Below the pieces are notes generated by a model. The model did not search any database. It saw nothing but the letters and a program-made list of their open reading frames with translations, and had not been told where the DNA came from. A DNA stretch of 64,000 bases from Doryteuthis pealeii (lineage: Eukaryota > Mollusca > Cephalopoda > Myopsida > Loliginidae), in contig CM042148.1 of assembly GCA_023376005.1 (NCBI GenBank), forward strand, positions 75,879,571 to 75,943,570, written 5' to 3'. The position numbers and the translations under genes are program-made. Of the stretch, positions 41,915-51,767 are shown in pieces; the stretch's first letter is position 1, and each line of letters begins with the position of its first letter.

Positions 41915-42120
41915 TCTTTAAGAATATTTCATTATTTCCTTTCGGTTTTTTGTTTTTTTGTTTGTTTGTTTGTTTGTTCATAGTACGTTATAATCAATAA
42001 GAAGAATGAACATGTGCCACAAATAATTCTAAATAAATATATATATCATCAGATAAATAAAATTAGTTTTATTTCTTTTGTTATTTTTCTTCTTATCTAT
42101 TTCTAATTTTTTTTTCTGAC

Positions 42121-43290
42121 ACTGTTTTCAACTTCAAATCTATTCCACATTTCATTGTTGATCAATTACAAAGGTAATCCCAAAAGTAAGATCTCCTTAA
42201 TGCTGGTAATCCATGGAAACTATTCCACAAATAATTCTAAACCGATCCTTTTAAATTGTAGTAAAGTAAAACAGGTTCAGAACAGACGCAAAGGTACTAA
42301 GCTTTATTTAGCTAAACGAAACTCAGCTACAAAATGAGGAGGGGCAAATCACTGTTTATATAGCCTGCATAGGCGAGTCTATTGCTCGTAAAACGGGAGC
42401 GTAGGATACTACAAATATATAACAGATAAATAAAATTAGTTCTATTTCTTTTGTTATTTTTCTTCTTCTCTATTTCCAATTTTTCTGACGTTGGTTTTAG
42501 TAAATATTTTTCAATAAATATAATAAAGATCTCCTTAGCGCTGGGGATCCAGGGAAACTGTTCGTGCGGCTATTAAAAACACTTTTATGTTTGTTGTGCC
42601 TGCCTCTGAGCAAACCTTGCTGTCACGCTCAGTCTTGTCTTAGCAGTATAAGAAATATTATCTTAAACAGTTACCTCCCTTTGACCATTGCCAAACAGAG
42701 ACTGAGTCCTTTAGCCATCACCTGATATGAAACCTCGTGCGATTGGCTATGGACCTTTGTCAGCGACCAATCAGAGCACACGTTACTAGGCTTAGTTTGG
42801 CCGCCAATTTCGAGGGTAGATACCATCAATCTTCCTCTTTCCACAGCAATAGACGTCGAAGAACGACGTGCTTTTTGAAGCCTGCCTACAGAAGGAGCCG
42901 ATGACGTTGTAAAAGTCAAACTTCTAACTATCAAGAGACACTTCTTACCAGAGACAAATAAGTTTCGCAAGATCATTATTTTGCAAACCCTTACACCCTA
43001 CACTATTCAATTGTAACACATTCGTAAACTTCACACACATTTTTATATCACAAGTTACATATTGTATATTGTATGTTTTATATGCAAGTTGTTTGATAAA
43101 CACATCGTTTTTTTTATGAAGCCTTGAGTTGTGTTCATTACCTGTTGACTTTATCTTTATCTTGTCTTCATAATTACCAACAGCAGTCGTTTATGATGGA
43201 GTTTTAATTTGGTGGTAGCATCTACCACCAAATCTAAAGTTATTCAGTTTTAGAATGCAAAGGACATTAAACCGATTGAAATTCATCACC
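42121..43290. other. Mariner end fragments and unassigned sequence
   Basis: GGTAATCCCAAAAGTAAGATC at 42174 matches the element end at 43322. Between 42590 and 43000 a minus frame of 101 codons has no recognised domain. Confidence 0.4.
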
Positions 43291-43321
43291 AATTAATGGA
43301 AAAAAAACAAATAAGATACCA

Positions 43322-43690
43322 GGGTAATCCCAAAAGTAAGGTCTCCAAAGTGATAAGGACACAGGGAAACTTCTCGGGTGGCTATTAGCAACTCAGTTTC
43401 GTTTGTTGTACACGCGCCTCTGACTGTGCTTGCGACTGCACCCGTGCACGCCTCGCTCTTATCTTGGCAGTCGTTTCTGATAGAGGTCGCCAAGTGTGAA
43501 GCATGTGCAATTATTCGATTTTAGAATGCAAAAGACATTAAACCGATTGAAATTCATCGCCAATTAATGGATGTGTATGGCGAGTCGTGCATGGAGATTT
43601 CAAAAACGTCTGCAAGTGGTGTAGGGAGTTTGCAACAACAACCAGGTTGAAGGCTTCATCAATGACATGGCAGGCTGGCATGATATTGAC
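43322..43690 (+). pseudogene. Mariner-like transposase N-terminal relic
   Basis: Starts at the terminal-repeat-like GGTAATCCCAAAAGTAAGG. Near 43535-43610 it encodes KPIEIHRQLMDVYGESCMEI, the helix-turn-helix region of mariner transposases, then frameshifts. No DDE catalytic part follows. Confidence 0.65.
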
Positions 43691-43777
43691 ACTAGAATTA
43701 TAACAATATGTTATCTAACTAGCTTAAAAGCCGGTCTATTGGGCGGTAATTAAGCTAGTATAAATATAAAAACTTAT

Positions 43778-44142
43778 GGCTGAACTTGCACAACGGTCGC
43801 AAAATTAAAACGGAAAGTTTTTTGGAGGCCCCCCCATGACAGTTTAACTACAGTCTATGAATGAACTTTTTACGAATTGGGTTATGATTTAGGGTTTGGG
43901 GATTAAGGTTGTTTTTATTACGTATTGCTTAAAAAAAACAACAAAAAACAAAATTACTATGCAATACATTATCATTACAACCATTGACATTAATTATTGA
44001 ACCCAACGGTAGACACATTAGTCTCGGTTGTTTGTGTTAGTATTGCAATGTATAATTTCAATTAAACTTGGTTTAAAAAATATTTTTCAACATTAAATGT
44101 ATAGTAATTTTGGGTTTTTTGTTGTTTGTTTCAAGTTCAGCC
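43778..44142. mobile_element. 365-bp hAT-like MITE
   Basis: Ends are inverted repeats GGCTGAACTTG and CAAGTTCAGCC. Flanking 8-bp duplications AAACTTAT lie at 43770-43777 and 44143-44150. It interrupts the distal duplicate. No coding capacity. Confidence 0.65.
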
Positions 44143-44201
44143 AAACTTATATTGTGATTCCCCAATAAAATGTATTCATGAGACACGACACTTGAATATT
44201 T

Positions 44202-45286
44202 CCACTTTGGTCCTTAATTAGGCTAGACAGGCGGTCGGAGAGGGCCCCCTCCGATCAATTGGCTGGTCACGCCAAGCCATAGCATTGTCCCAATCCTATT
44301 ATCCTTATGGCAAGCCCCAACCCTTTTTATCATATATGTGCTAGAAGGCGGTGGTTGAGGGTCTCATTGTCCTGGGTATGACGTTAAACTCTATCTGATG
44401 GTGAAGTTCCAGTTCTGGAGCTCTGGGGAATGTGGAGTACCCCTTCATCTCCATTACTCCCAGGTCTGATCTGACCCGGAGTGGTAGTTCCTGTTAGGGT
44501 CCCATCTATGAGTTAAATGGAAAAACATCTTATTATAATGGAGATTGTGTGTTTATCTGTCTGTAACCGAAACTATATTACTACTCAATTCACAGTTCCC
44601 TTAGTTATTTACATCACATTCTCCATGATTTTATTTTTATTTAAACCTCAATGAATAATAAAATTGTTTTACATTATTAAGACTGTTGACCATATCTACA
44701 TACTAATAACATGCAATTGTATTTATATATACAACAAAATAGCGGTTTACAGTGTGAATGGGAATGCTAATTTGCATATTGATCTTAAAAAATTGATTTT
44801 AATAAATATATGCTAAGTATTATTGATTTCTAATTGTTTGGTTTTATCTTATTGAATATGAGCAAAAATCTCTGTGATAAATCTTAAAAGAAATCCATTG
44901 ACAAGAAATAACTGTAATATTATCCTTTACTTCCTATTTTAAGTAAAGAGTTAAATTAGGAAAATTTACCAATGAAAGACGGGAGTAATGGAAAATGATG
45001 GAAGAGTTAGTTTCAAAGTTGTTCTATTTTTCGATAATACCCCCCTGTTCCAAATCTTTTTATCTGCATTCTTATTTAGTTTTATTAGCCTTTCTAATTT
45101 AACATGATATTTTATTATATTAAAACTTAAAAACTTGCACCCGGAGGGTGCATATATTTGCTAGTAAATTTAAAAGAAATGTGTTTACAAAAATTGAGTA
45201 CCCATCAAGAACAAATAAAATAAAAACGCCATCGGCATAAAATGACCCAATGGGTTAATATGCTGTAAAAACCAACCAACCAACCA
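44202..45286 (+). mobile_element. 5'-truncated retroposon with (ACCA)n tail, carrying a nested Helitron
   Basis: Starts ACTTTGGTCCTTAATTAGG and ends in ACCAACCAACCAACC. The target duplication is CTTGAATATTTCC (44189-44201 and 45287-45299). Without the 637-bp Helitron the element is about 450 bp. The same family occurs at 3800, 8221, 13780 and 38093. Insertion lies about 20-35 bp upstream of the distal exon 4 acceptor. Confidence 0.7.
44528..45164 (+). mobile_element. Non-autonomous Helitron, copy H1
   Basis: Starts TCTTATTATAATGGAGATT after an A. It ends with the hairpin GCACCC-GGA-GGGTGC, then ATATATTTGCTAG and a host T. 5'-TC, a subterminal 3' hairpin, CTRR-3' and insertion between A and T define Helitrons. 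637 bp, no Rep/helicase. Confidence 0.8.
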
Positions 45287-45321
45287 ACTTGAATATTTCC
45301 TTTTCTCTTTTGATCTTACAG

Positions 45322-45371
45322 GAAGATGCAAATTGAGAACAGTTGTAGAAACATTCTTCGTTGACACTTGA
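45322..45371 (+). CDS. Gene B exon 4, distal duplicate (possible alternative last exon)
   Basis: Second copy of the terminal exon with an intact acceptor (CTTTTGATCTTACAG), the same phase-1 entry and the same length to the TGA (45369-45371). It encodes GRCKLRTVVETFFVDT, differing from the proximal copy at six of sixteen residues. The flanks match around 40190-40810 and 41920-42120, so a segment of the intron and 3' region was duplicated as a block. The open frame and acceptor suggest it can be used as an alternative last exon. It could also be an unused duplicate. Confidence 0.6.
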
Positions 45372-45467
45372 ACTGCTTCGAAATGATGTCAAAGAAAAAT
45401 CCTTTGTCTTTAAGAATATTCCATTATTATTTTTTTTCCCCGGTTTCGTTCATATAATGTTAAAATC

Positions 45468-45473
45468 AATAAA
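45468..45473 (+). terminator. Candidate poly(A) signal, gene B distal 3' end
   Basis: AATAAA about 97 nt after the distal stop, in TCAATAAAAAGAATGA. The matching place in the proximal copy (around 41993) reads AATAAG, so this ancestral signal is broken there. Confidence 0.45.
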
Positions 45474-45689
45474 AAGAATGAATATGTGCCACAAATAATT
45501 CTAAATAAATATTTATCATCAGATAAATAAAATTAGTTTTATTTCTTTTGTTATTTCTATTTTTCTTCTTTTTTTTTTCTTTTTTTCTTCACTATTTCAT
45601 TATTTTCTGTCAGTCAACAGTGCAATGTGGGATAGATTTGGAGTTAAAAACTCCAAATCTATCCCACATTGCATTGTTGACCATTTGAT

Positions 45690-46035
45690 AATACGACGAT
45701 GAGTGTGGTGCCATATATCACCTCAGCAGATGAAAATTGGATGTCCTCCTTTATATGCAGTAGGTAGTCCCAAGTGTACCAAGGATAATTTCTCAAGCCA
45801 ATTTTATTGGTTTAGCATAGCTCTCTAGGCTGACTTCAGACTACGGTGGAATTTCCCACCAAGCCATTAGATTCAGGGTGATAAGCGGTTGTGCGAATTC
45901 ATTTGCTCCCCAAAGGTTTAATCAATTCGCAGAATAAACTTGATTCAAACTGCCAACTCCTATCTGTAGTAATGAAAGCTGGGACACTGAAACGGGCCGC
46001 CTATCCTGCCAGGACAATTTTTCTTCAAGTCTCCA
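45690..46035 (-). pseudogene. Ty3/gypsy integrase core fragment, inverted
   Basis: The minus strand reads TTDRSWQFES..., RTTAYHPESNGLVG and, further on, KEDIQFSSAEVIYGTTL. These are integrase catalytic-core and post-core motifs, with stops and one frameshift. It is inverted relative to the adjoining integrase C-terminus at 46036. Confidence 0.7.
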
Positions 46036-46380
46036 CATACGCCCCAGGACATTACTTCTTTTGTAGATCGTCTGACAGCCAAGATGGCAAATTTAGCTTA
46101 CAACCCTCCTGTACAGTATAAGAAACCAACTTATGTTTCAAAACTATTTGAAATGTGTACATATGTTTTTGTACGTGACTTTGCTAGGCCACATTCCCTA
46201 GAACCACCTTACAGAGGACCTTTTAGGATCCTAAAAAGAAATGAAAAATATTTTACCTTATCCATTAAGAATTGTGCTCAGAACATTTCCTTGGATAGGT
46301 TGAAACATGCTTTTTTCAGATAGCACATGGCTCAATGTGAGCCCACAAATATCATTAACACCTCCCGTGGTTACTAATAT
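46036..46380 (+). pseudogene. Ty3/gypsy integrase C-terminal domain
   Basis: The plus frame (open 46084-46323) reads MANLAYNPP, CTYVFVRDFARPHSLEPPYR, GPFRILKRNEKYFTL and ISLDRLKHAF. This is the GPY/F-type C-terminal module of gypsy integrase. It ends at a TAG, followed by a stop-ridden tail. Confidence 0.75.
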
Positions 46381-46445
46381 CCCAAAACAGACAGTGACAA
46401 AATCTGGTTGAGATGTTCGATATCCCAGATATTTATGTTGAAAAT

Positions 46446-46888
46446 TTTTTCGGTTAAATCCTACTTAATAAACATAAATTCCACCATCGTATGTCACCCT
46501 GCCGACAGAAAAATACTAAAAATCAAGTAATTAACCGAATTTAATGAAATGTTCAGTGTTGATATATTAATGAATAAAAAATATAATGCACCAGTTATTT
46601 TAGTTTAAAAATTTTACATTTTTTCAGGTCAATTAACTTTGAACCACGTATGTTTGTGAATCTGTGTTACGCCTCAAAATACGTGGTTCAAAGTTAACTG
46701 ACCTGGAAAAATGTTAGAGTTTTCAAATAAAATAACTGGTGCATTATATTGTTTATTCATTAATATATCAACACTGAAAATTTCATTAAATTCAATTAAT
46801 TCCTTGATTTTTAGTATTTTTTTCCTTTCGGCGGGGTGACATACGATGGTGGAATTTAGGTCCGTTAAGTAGGATTTAACCAATTTTT
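46446..46888. repeat. Fold-back element inside the gypsy remnant
   Basis: Arms of about 200 nt: GGTTAAATCCTACTTAA.. / ..TAAGTAGGATTTAACC, including TTCCACCATCGTATGTCACC and its complement. The loop is around 46660. Related to 23530-24240. Confidence 0.75.
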
Positions 46889-47002
46889 CTTACAACTTGT
46901 CAGCTTCAATTTACATTTTATGTATTGTATTTTAGAGATTTATGCTATATTTTCTTTGCCTGGTGACATTAAGATGTATTTTTCTGTATCTTGGGAGAGG
47001 GG

Positions 47003-47560
47003 TGTCTGTTAGGTCAGTAAAATATGTTTATTCCTGTGTGGGGAGTTAAGCGAGGGAGAGTCTTTCTGTGATTGGATATAGCAATCACTTGATGTGACCA
47101 GAAGTTTTGGCATAATACCAAAAAAAGATCAGATATATTCCTGTTAAGTATCTGGCCACCATCCTTGGCCAGTTGTAAAGAACTTAAAGTAAATAAGTAA
47201 GTCCCAAGTTATAGAATCCTTTGGTAAGTCAATAAGTCCTGTGATATAGAATCCTTTGGTCCGTCGTCCAAGAAGATCCAAGTAGTAATGAACTAGAATC
47301 AGCCAGTATAAATAATAATAACAGCAGCAGAGCACTGCCAGTGATTGGACAATAGGTTGGTTACTTGGTAATCGGCGAGTCTATAAGTAGAAGTGACCAT
47401 TTACCACACGCCTTACATATAAAAAATTCCAACAACTCCAGACCAGTTCCAGAGAGCAGGTAGCACCACCTGCCATAAGATACTTAGTGTTTGTTTTTCT
47501 ATTTAACTCTTGTGATTTCACTACAGTAAATAATTGTCTAAAAGTTGGTGGAATAGTACA
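47003..47560 (+). mobile_element. Probable gypsy 3' LTR
   Basis: Preceded by the purine tract TTGGGAGAGGGG. Starts TGTCTGTTAGG and ends near GGAATAGTACA. It contains TCTATAAGTAG (TATA-like) and AGTAAATAAT. Order integrase, purine tract, LTR is as expected. The 5' LTR is not in the window. Confidence 0.55.
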
Positions 47561-47599
47561 GGGTGCTTTGGAAAAATTGATATCATTTTGTAATCTTAT

Positions 47600-47835
47600 A
47601 AGTTGGCAGTCTGGCCTATTGTCAGTATCAGCTGGACAGAAAGGGAGTATATCCCCTTTTGGCTAGTGCTAGACCAGAGAGATTATTTTTGTTCAAGTGG
47701 AGCGCCACACCGACCGTCAGCTCCCCACTTTTCTGTACAGATCAGATTATCCAATCTTTGCTACTCATGTGCTGAGTTGAACAGGAACCTTTGCAATTCC
47801 TAGGCGGGTGCTCTACCGACTGAGGTAACTTGCCC
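47600..47835 (-). mobile_element. tRNA-derived SINE, family 1 (divergent subfamily)
   Basis: AGTCTGGCCTATTGTCAGTATC ... CTACCGACTGAGGTAACTTGCCC, with the same internal AGATCAGATTATCCAA insert as at 11850. Confidence 0.7.
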
Positions 47836-47886
47836 AATTCCTGTTCAATTGATTTCAAACTTTAACAGCATGTGTAAAAAAAGTAA

Positions 47887-48128
47887 AGTAAAGTCGTCGG
47901 GGCGGCCTAATGTCGGTACCAGCCAATAAGCGAGGGAGTCTATCCCCTTTTCACTAGCGCTAGACCAAGGAGATTGTTTTTTGGTCTGAGGTGGAGCGCC
48001 ACACCTACCATCAGCTCCTTACTTTACTGCACAGATCCCTGTGCTACTCATACGCTGAGTTGGCGAGGGCCGGTATCGAACTAAGAACCTTGTGGTTTCT
48101 AGCTAAATGCTCTACCGACTGAGCTAAA
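47887..48128 (-). mobile_element. tRNA-derived SINE, family 1
   Basis: GTAAAGTCGTCGGGGCGGCC ... CTCTACCGACTGAGCTAA. Confidence 0.8.
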
Positions 48129-48296
48129 AATTATATGTTTACTGTTTTATGTTTTTTTCGGGTATAGAAATGCCATTCACTGGAAAAGAAAAGGCATTTA
48201 AACATTAAACATAGAATTTTGAGTTATTTCAACATATGACATTAAAATTTGAGATCATTTGAATGGGGAATGGTCAAGTTATTTAATAATGAAAGG

Positions 48297-48705
48297 ATAT
48301 CATTTTTTCTGAAACACTCAGTATATCTCAAATGATATCAATTTTTTTAAACACCCAGTATATCTCAAATGATATCATTTTTTAAACACCCTGTAAATCT
48401 CAAATGATATCAATTCTTCTAAAACACTCAGTACATCTCAAATGATATCAATTTTTGTAAACACCCTGTAAATCTCAAATGATATCAATTCTTCTAAAAC
48501 ATTCAGTACATCTCAAATGATATCAAATTCTTCTGAAAAAGCCTATACATCCCAAATCATATCTCAAATGATATCAATTCTTCTAAACCAGTACATCTCA
48601 AATGATATCAATTTTTTTAAACACCCTGTATATCTCAAATGATATCAATTCTTCTAAAACATTCAGTACATCTTAAATGATATCAAATTTTCTGAAACAG
48701 CCAGT
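48297..48705. repeat. Minisatellite, about 45-bp unit
   Basis: About nine units of CTCAAATGATATCAATT followed by TTCTAAAACA.TCAGTACAT or TTTTAAACACCCTGTA.AT, the two alternating half-types. No ORF. Confidence 0.9.
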
Positions 48706-48798
48706 ACTTCTACGTTTAATCTATTGGCTATATATATCTTACTGCATACAAAACAGTGATTTTTGTATAGAAGCAAGGTAAGTGAGTAAAAATGTAGG

Positions 48799-49242
48799 AA
48801 TTTAGCTGGTCACTACAGTAATAATAGCCACAATTCTTAATCCAAACTATAAACAAAATAGTTGGGTAGACTGAGTCCCCTAGCCTTGGTAAGACAACTA
48901 GTCTAGGAGAAGGAAAGTCTGAATTCAAAAGTCTAAGAGTTTTGTTTAGAGAATCTGTGAGTTGCCAGTTCACCATTCTTCCATTATCAGCTTAATCAAG
49001 TGTTACTGTCTAAGATGCTGCATGCTGTCTTGAACAAATCCTGGAGGAAGCACCCCACAAAAAAATTAATAAGCACTACTATTATGTAATTACTTTATAT
49101 ATAAAATAAGTAAAGTAACAGGGCCGGTTTAGTAAGAAGGAATTTAGCTGGTCACTACAGTAATAATAGCCACGATTCTTAATCCAAACTATAAACAAAA
49201 TAGTTGGGCAGACTGAGCCCTCTAGCCTTGGTAAGACAATTG
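48799..49242. repeat. 105-bp direct duplication
   Basis: GAATTTAGCTGGTCACTACAG ... AGCCTTGGTAAGACAA at 48799-48900 and 49139-49241, about 95% identical. The downstream part of the unit is SINE family 3 tail sequence. Confidence 0.8.
49012..49130 (+). repeat. Left arm of a 2.4-kb inverted repeat (LINE plus SINE piece)
   Basis: GATGCTGCATGCTGTCTTGAAC ... AAGTAAAGTAACAGGGCCGG. Its reverse complement is at 51297-51416. The LINE part encodes LHAVLNKSWR.KHPT, as at 59745. Confidence 0.8.
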
Positions 49243-50216
49243 ATATCATTGCATCTAAAAAATATAACAAGTCTTGTGTTCGTGTATAAGAACAAAACGA
49301 TGGACACAAAGATTAGAAACACTCAAGACCCATCGAAGAAGTCTCAGAAAGACCAGAAGACAGAGAGAAACCAGCCCAGGAGTTATCACCACAATTAAAC
49401 AAAACACCTGTGTAGTTTCCTACCTTATTGTGGGGCTTAAAATAACCTAACTTCAACCCCAGCCTGTCCTACTATCTATCCATAGCTGGATGGAGAAGAG
49501 AAGGATTCCTGCTTTTCCAAAAGGCATTAGTATGAAGTGAAATGCAAACAGCCTTGTCCAGGATTTGAACTCAGGTTGCTGGTTCCATTTCTTATGATGA
49601 TAACTGTAAGAAATGGTATTGGCAATCCAAGTTCAAATCCTGGTTGAGGTTTGATGTAGATGTTATGATTTTATGGGCCATCCTTTAGCCTTCAAGCAAG
49701 AGCATTTGTCCAGTGGAAATCCTTGGTAAAGAATCCTTTGGTTGTTTCTTGGTGCTCCTCAGTATTGCAAGTCTTTCATCCATGATTGCAAATGGACGTC
49801 TCTCAGTATCAGTGATTAAGTAGTCAACCAGCGACACATTCAGGCTGTTGATTGGCTGGGGTTTAAACCACGTGACCTTGCTTAGTCTATAAATTTAAGT
49901 GGTGTATTGTAGCACACCTTATATATCAAAATATTTCAACAGTAGAACTATCAAATTTAGTATGCATATTATTGGACAGAGATTAATTAGAAGTGTTGCA
50001 TCTAAAAAAATATAACAAGTCTTGTGTTCATGTATAAGAACAAAACGATGGATACAAAGATTAGAAACACTCAAGACCCATCAAAGAAGTCTCAGAAAGA
50101 TCAGAAGACAGAGAGAAACCAGCCCAGGATAGCAGAAAACTCCAGAGATAGAGCACTGGAGACAAAGATAAGTATAACTAGAAGCAAGAAGCCTATGGAA
50201 ATAGAAGTAGAGTTGT
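49238..50216 (+). repeat. LTR-like repeat present twice
   Basis: 49243-49385 and 49993-50136 are about 97% identical (TGCATCTAAAAAATATAACAAG ... AGAGAAACCAGCCCAGGA). The upstream part of the second copy (49725-49990) is the TATA-containing repeat also at 2100-2320. This suggests LTRs or a local duplication; ends are not fixed. Confidence 0.5.
49455..49650 (-). mobile_element. tRNA-derived SINE, family 3, with inverted partial copy
   Basis: CAGCCTGTCCTACTATCTATCC ... TTTCTTATGATGATAACTG on minus, running into a plus-strand piece TAAGAAATGG..AAGTTCAAATCCTGG. Confidence 0.6.
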
Positions 50217-51050
50217 AACTTGAGTTGACAGAGAAATAATAGGATGAAACAAAATGAGTATTAAAGATAGGGAAAAAGGTTTACTAAGCAAAGATACTAG
50301 GTGAACAGAGTAACTAACAATTGATGGGTGGAATTAACAAGTCCCATGAGATCTCATTGTTTCTCTCCTCTGAGGTTTTGTTGTACATTATCTGTAGGAA
50401 AAACAGATAATTCCATTCTCATTATTTAGGTTTATATATGTATGACGGAGAACGAAAAAGAGCAAGACATTGTCTTGCCTGCTGGGATCCCGCATGCAAA
50501 AACAGATGCAATTTAGGCACTGGACAGACGCGAAGTGCCAGGATGTTTCGGTAAATACGTACATAAATAACATGTGATTCAAGTGCTGGGCAGTGGGGAG
50601 TCAGCAGTAGCAGGTTGACTGACGCGAACGACCGAGGAAAGAAATGTGATTTTGAACTGCTAAAGATTATTTCGACTACAGTGACGGATTTTGCAACTGC
50701 TAAACGAAAACGAAGAACATGTTGACCAGGGGAAGGTTTGGCTTGCTGGAAGACTGTGGACTCGCTTGTTTTTGGCACCCCCCCTCTCGGCGGGAGCTTG
50801 TTGATACGAACATCTATTTCCCCCCATATATTCCCCCCCTTCTATAATATGACAGGCACTCAGTGAGAATCAAAAACAATAATCAGCAGTTCGCCATATT
50901 GCTACAAGACATAGCTAATATTTCAATTTCCAAAATTGAAAAGAAAATTATCTTGCTAGAATTATCTTAAAATAATTATTCACACTTAATTAAACATTAC
51001 TAATTAGTTTCATAGTCAGTTTTTATTCCGCTGTATTCATAAGTAAATAA
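50217..51050. other. Unassigned
   Basis: A 118-codon minus frame (50778-50422) has no recognisable motif. The stretch 50440-50830 is GC-rich for this window and may be part of an old LTR or LINE. Confidence 0.4.
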
Positions 51051-51052
51051 AG

Positions 51053-51306
51053 TAAGTAAAGTTGTTGGGTTGGCCTAAAGTCGGTATTAACCAGACAGTG
51101 AGTGAGTCTATCCCCTTTTCACTAGCGCTAGACCGAGGAGATTGTTTTTGGTGTCTGAGGTGAAGTGCCACACCTACAATCTGCTCTTCACTTTACTGCA
51201 CAGATCCCTGTGCTACTCATTTGCTGAGTTGGCGTGGGCCGGTATCAAACCTGGAACCTTGTGGTTCCTAGTCTGATGCTCTACTGACTGAGCTAAACCT
51301 GCCCTG
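51053..51306 (-). mobile_element. tRNA-derived SINE, family 1
   Basis: GTAAAGTTGTTGGGTTGGCC ... CTACTGACTGAGCTAAACCTGCCC. Confidence 0.8.
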
Positions 51307-51416
51307 TTACTTTACTTACTTTATATATAAAGTAATTACATAATATTATTACTTAATTTTTTTGTGGGGTACTGCCTCCAGGATTTGTTCAAGACAGCAT
51401 GCAGCATCTTTGTGTA
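51297..51416 (-). repeat. Right arm of the 2.4-kb inverted repeat
   Basis: CCGGCCC-side joined to the family 1 SINE: GCCCTGTTACTTTACTTACTT ... TGTTCAAGACAGCATGCAGC. Confidence 0.8.
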
Positions 51417-51706
51417 GTAACTATGTAGCTTTTACCCCAAAGATGGCCAAGATATACTGGACACTGCTGGAGAAGAAAGGGCAAACTCATAAGTGACATG
51501 CTCCAGTGGACACCTTCACATGGATACACCAGTGTTGGCTGACCAGTAAAAACTTACATTGATCAGCTCTGTGTGGACACTAGATGCTGTGAAACAGTGT
51601 AGAGGACTTGCCAGGAGCGATAACCAATAGGGACAAGTGGCAAGAGAGAGTCATGGAAATCAGTGCTGTCAGCACAACTTGATAATGATGATGATGATGA
51701 TGATTG
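51417..51706 (+). mobile_element. LINE 3' end with (GAT)n tail
   Basis: Frames give GYTGHCWRRKG, LQWTPSHGYTSVG and KTYIDQLCVDT, the reverse-transcriptase C-terminus seen at 59762, then a (GATGAT)n tail at 51684-51706. Confidence 0.7.
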
Positions 51707-51767
51707 ATTAATTAGAACTAACAATCATGAGAGAATAATATTTTAACTGATAAATCTCTTGGTTTTG

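Larger units (their letters stand above)
40190..42120 (+). repeat. Proximal copy of a block duplication containing gene B exon 4
   Basis: Matches 43690-45600 in three stretches: around 40200-40265 with 43700-43775 (shared ATAAAAGCCGG..TATT and GGCGGTAATTAAG), 40640-40807 with 44150-44201 plus 45287-45418, and 41923-42090 with 45411-45560. The gaps are later insertions: a fold-back at 40318-40634 and a hAT-type element at 40808-41914. Confidence 0.7.
43690..45600 (+). repeat. Distal copy of the block duplication containing the exon 4 duplicate
   Basis: Partner of 40190-42120. Its own insertions are a 365-bp element (43778-44142) and a retroposon with nested Helitron (44202-45286). Confidence 0.7.
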
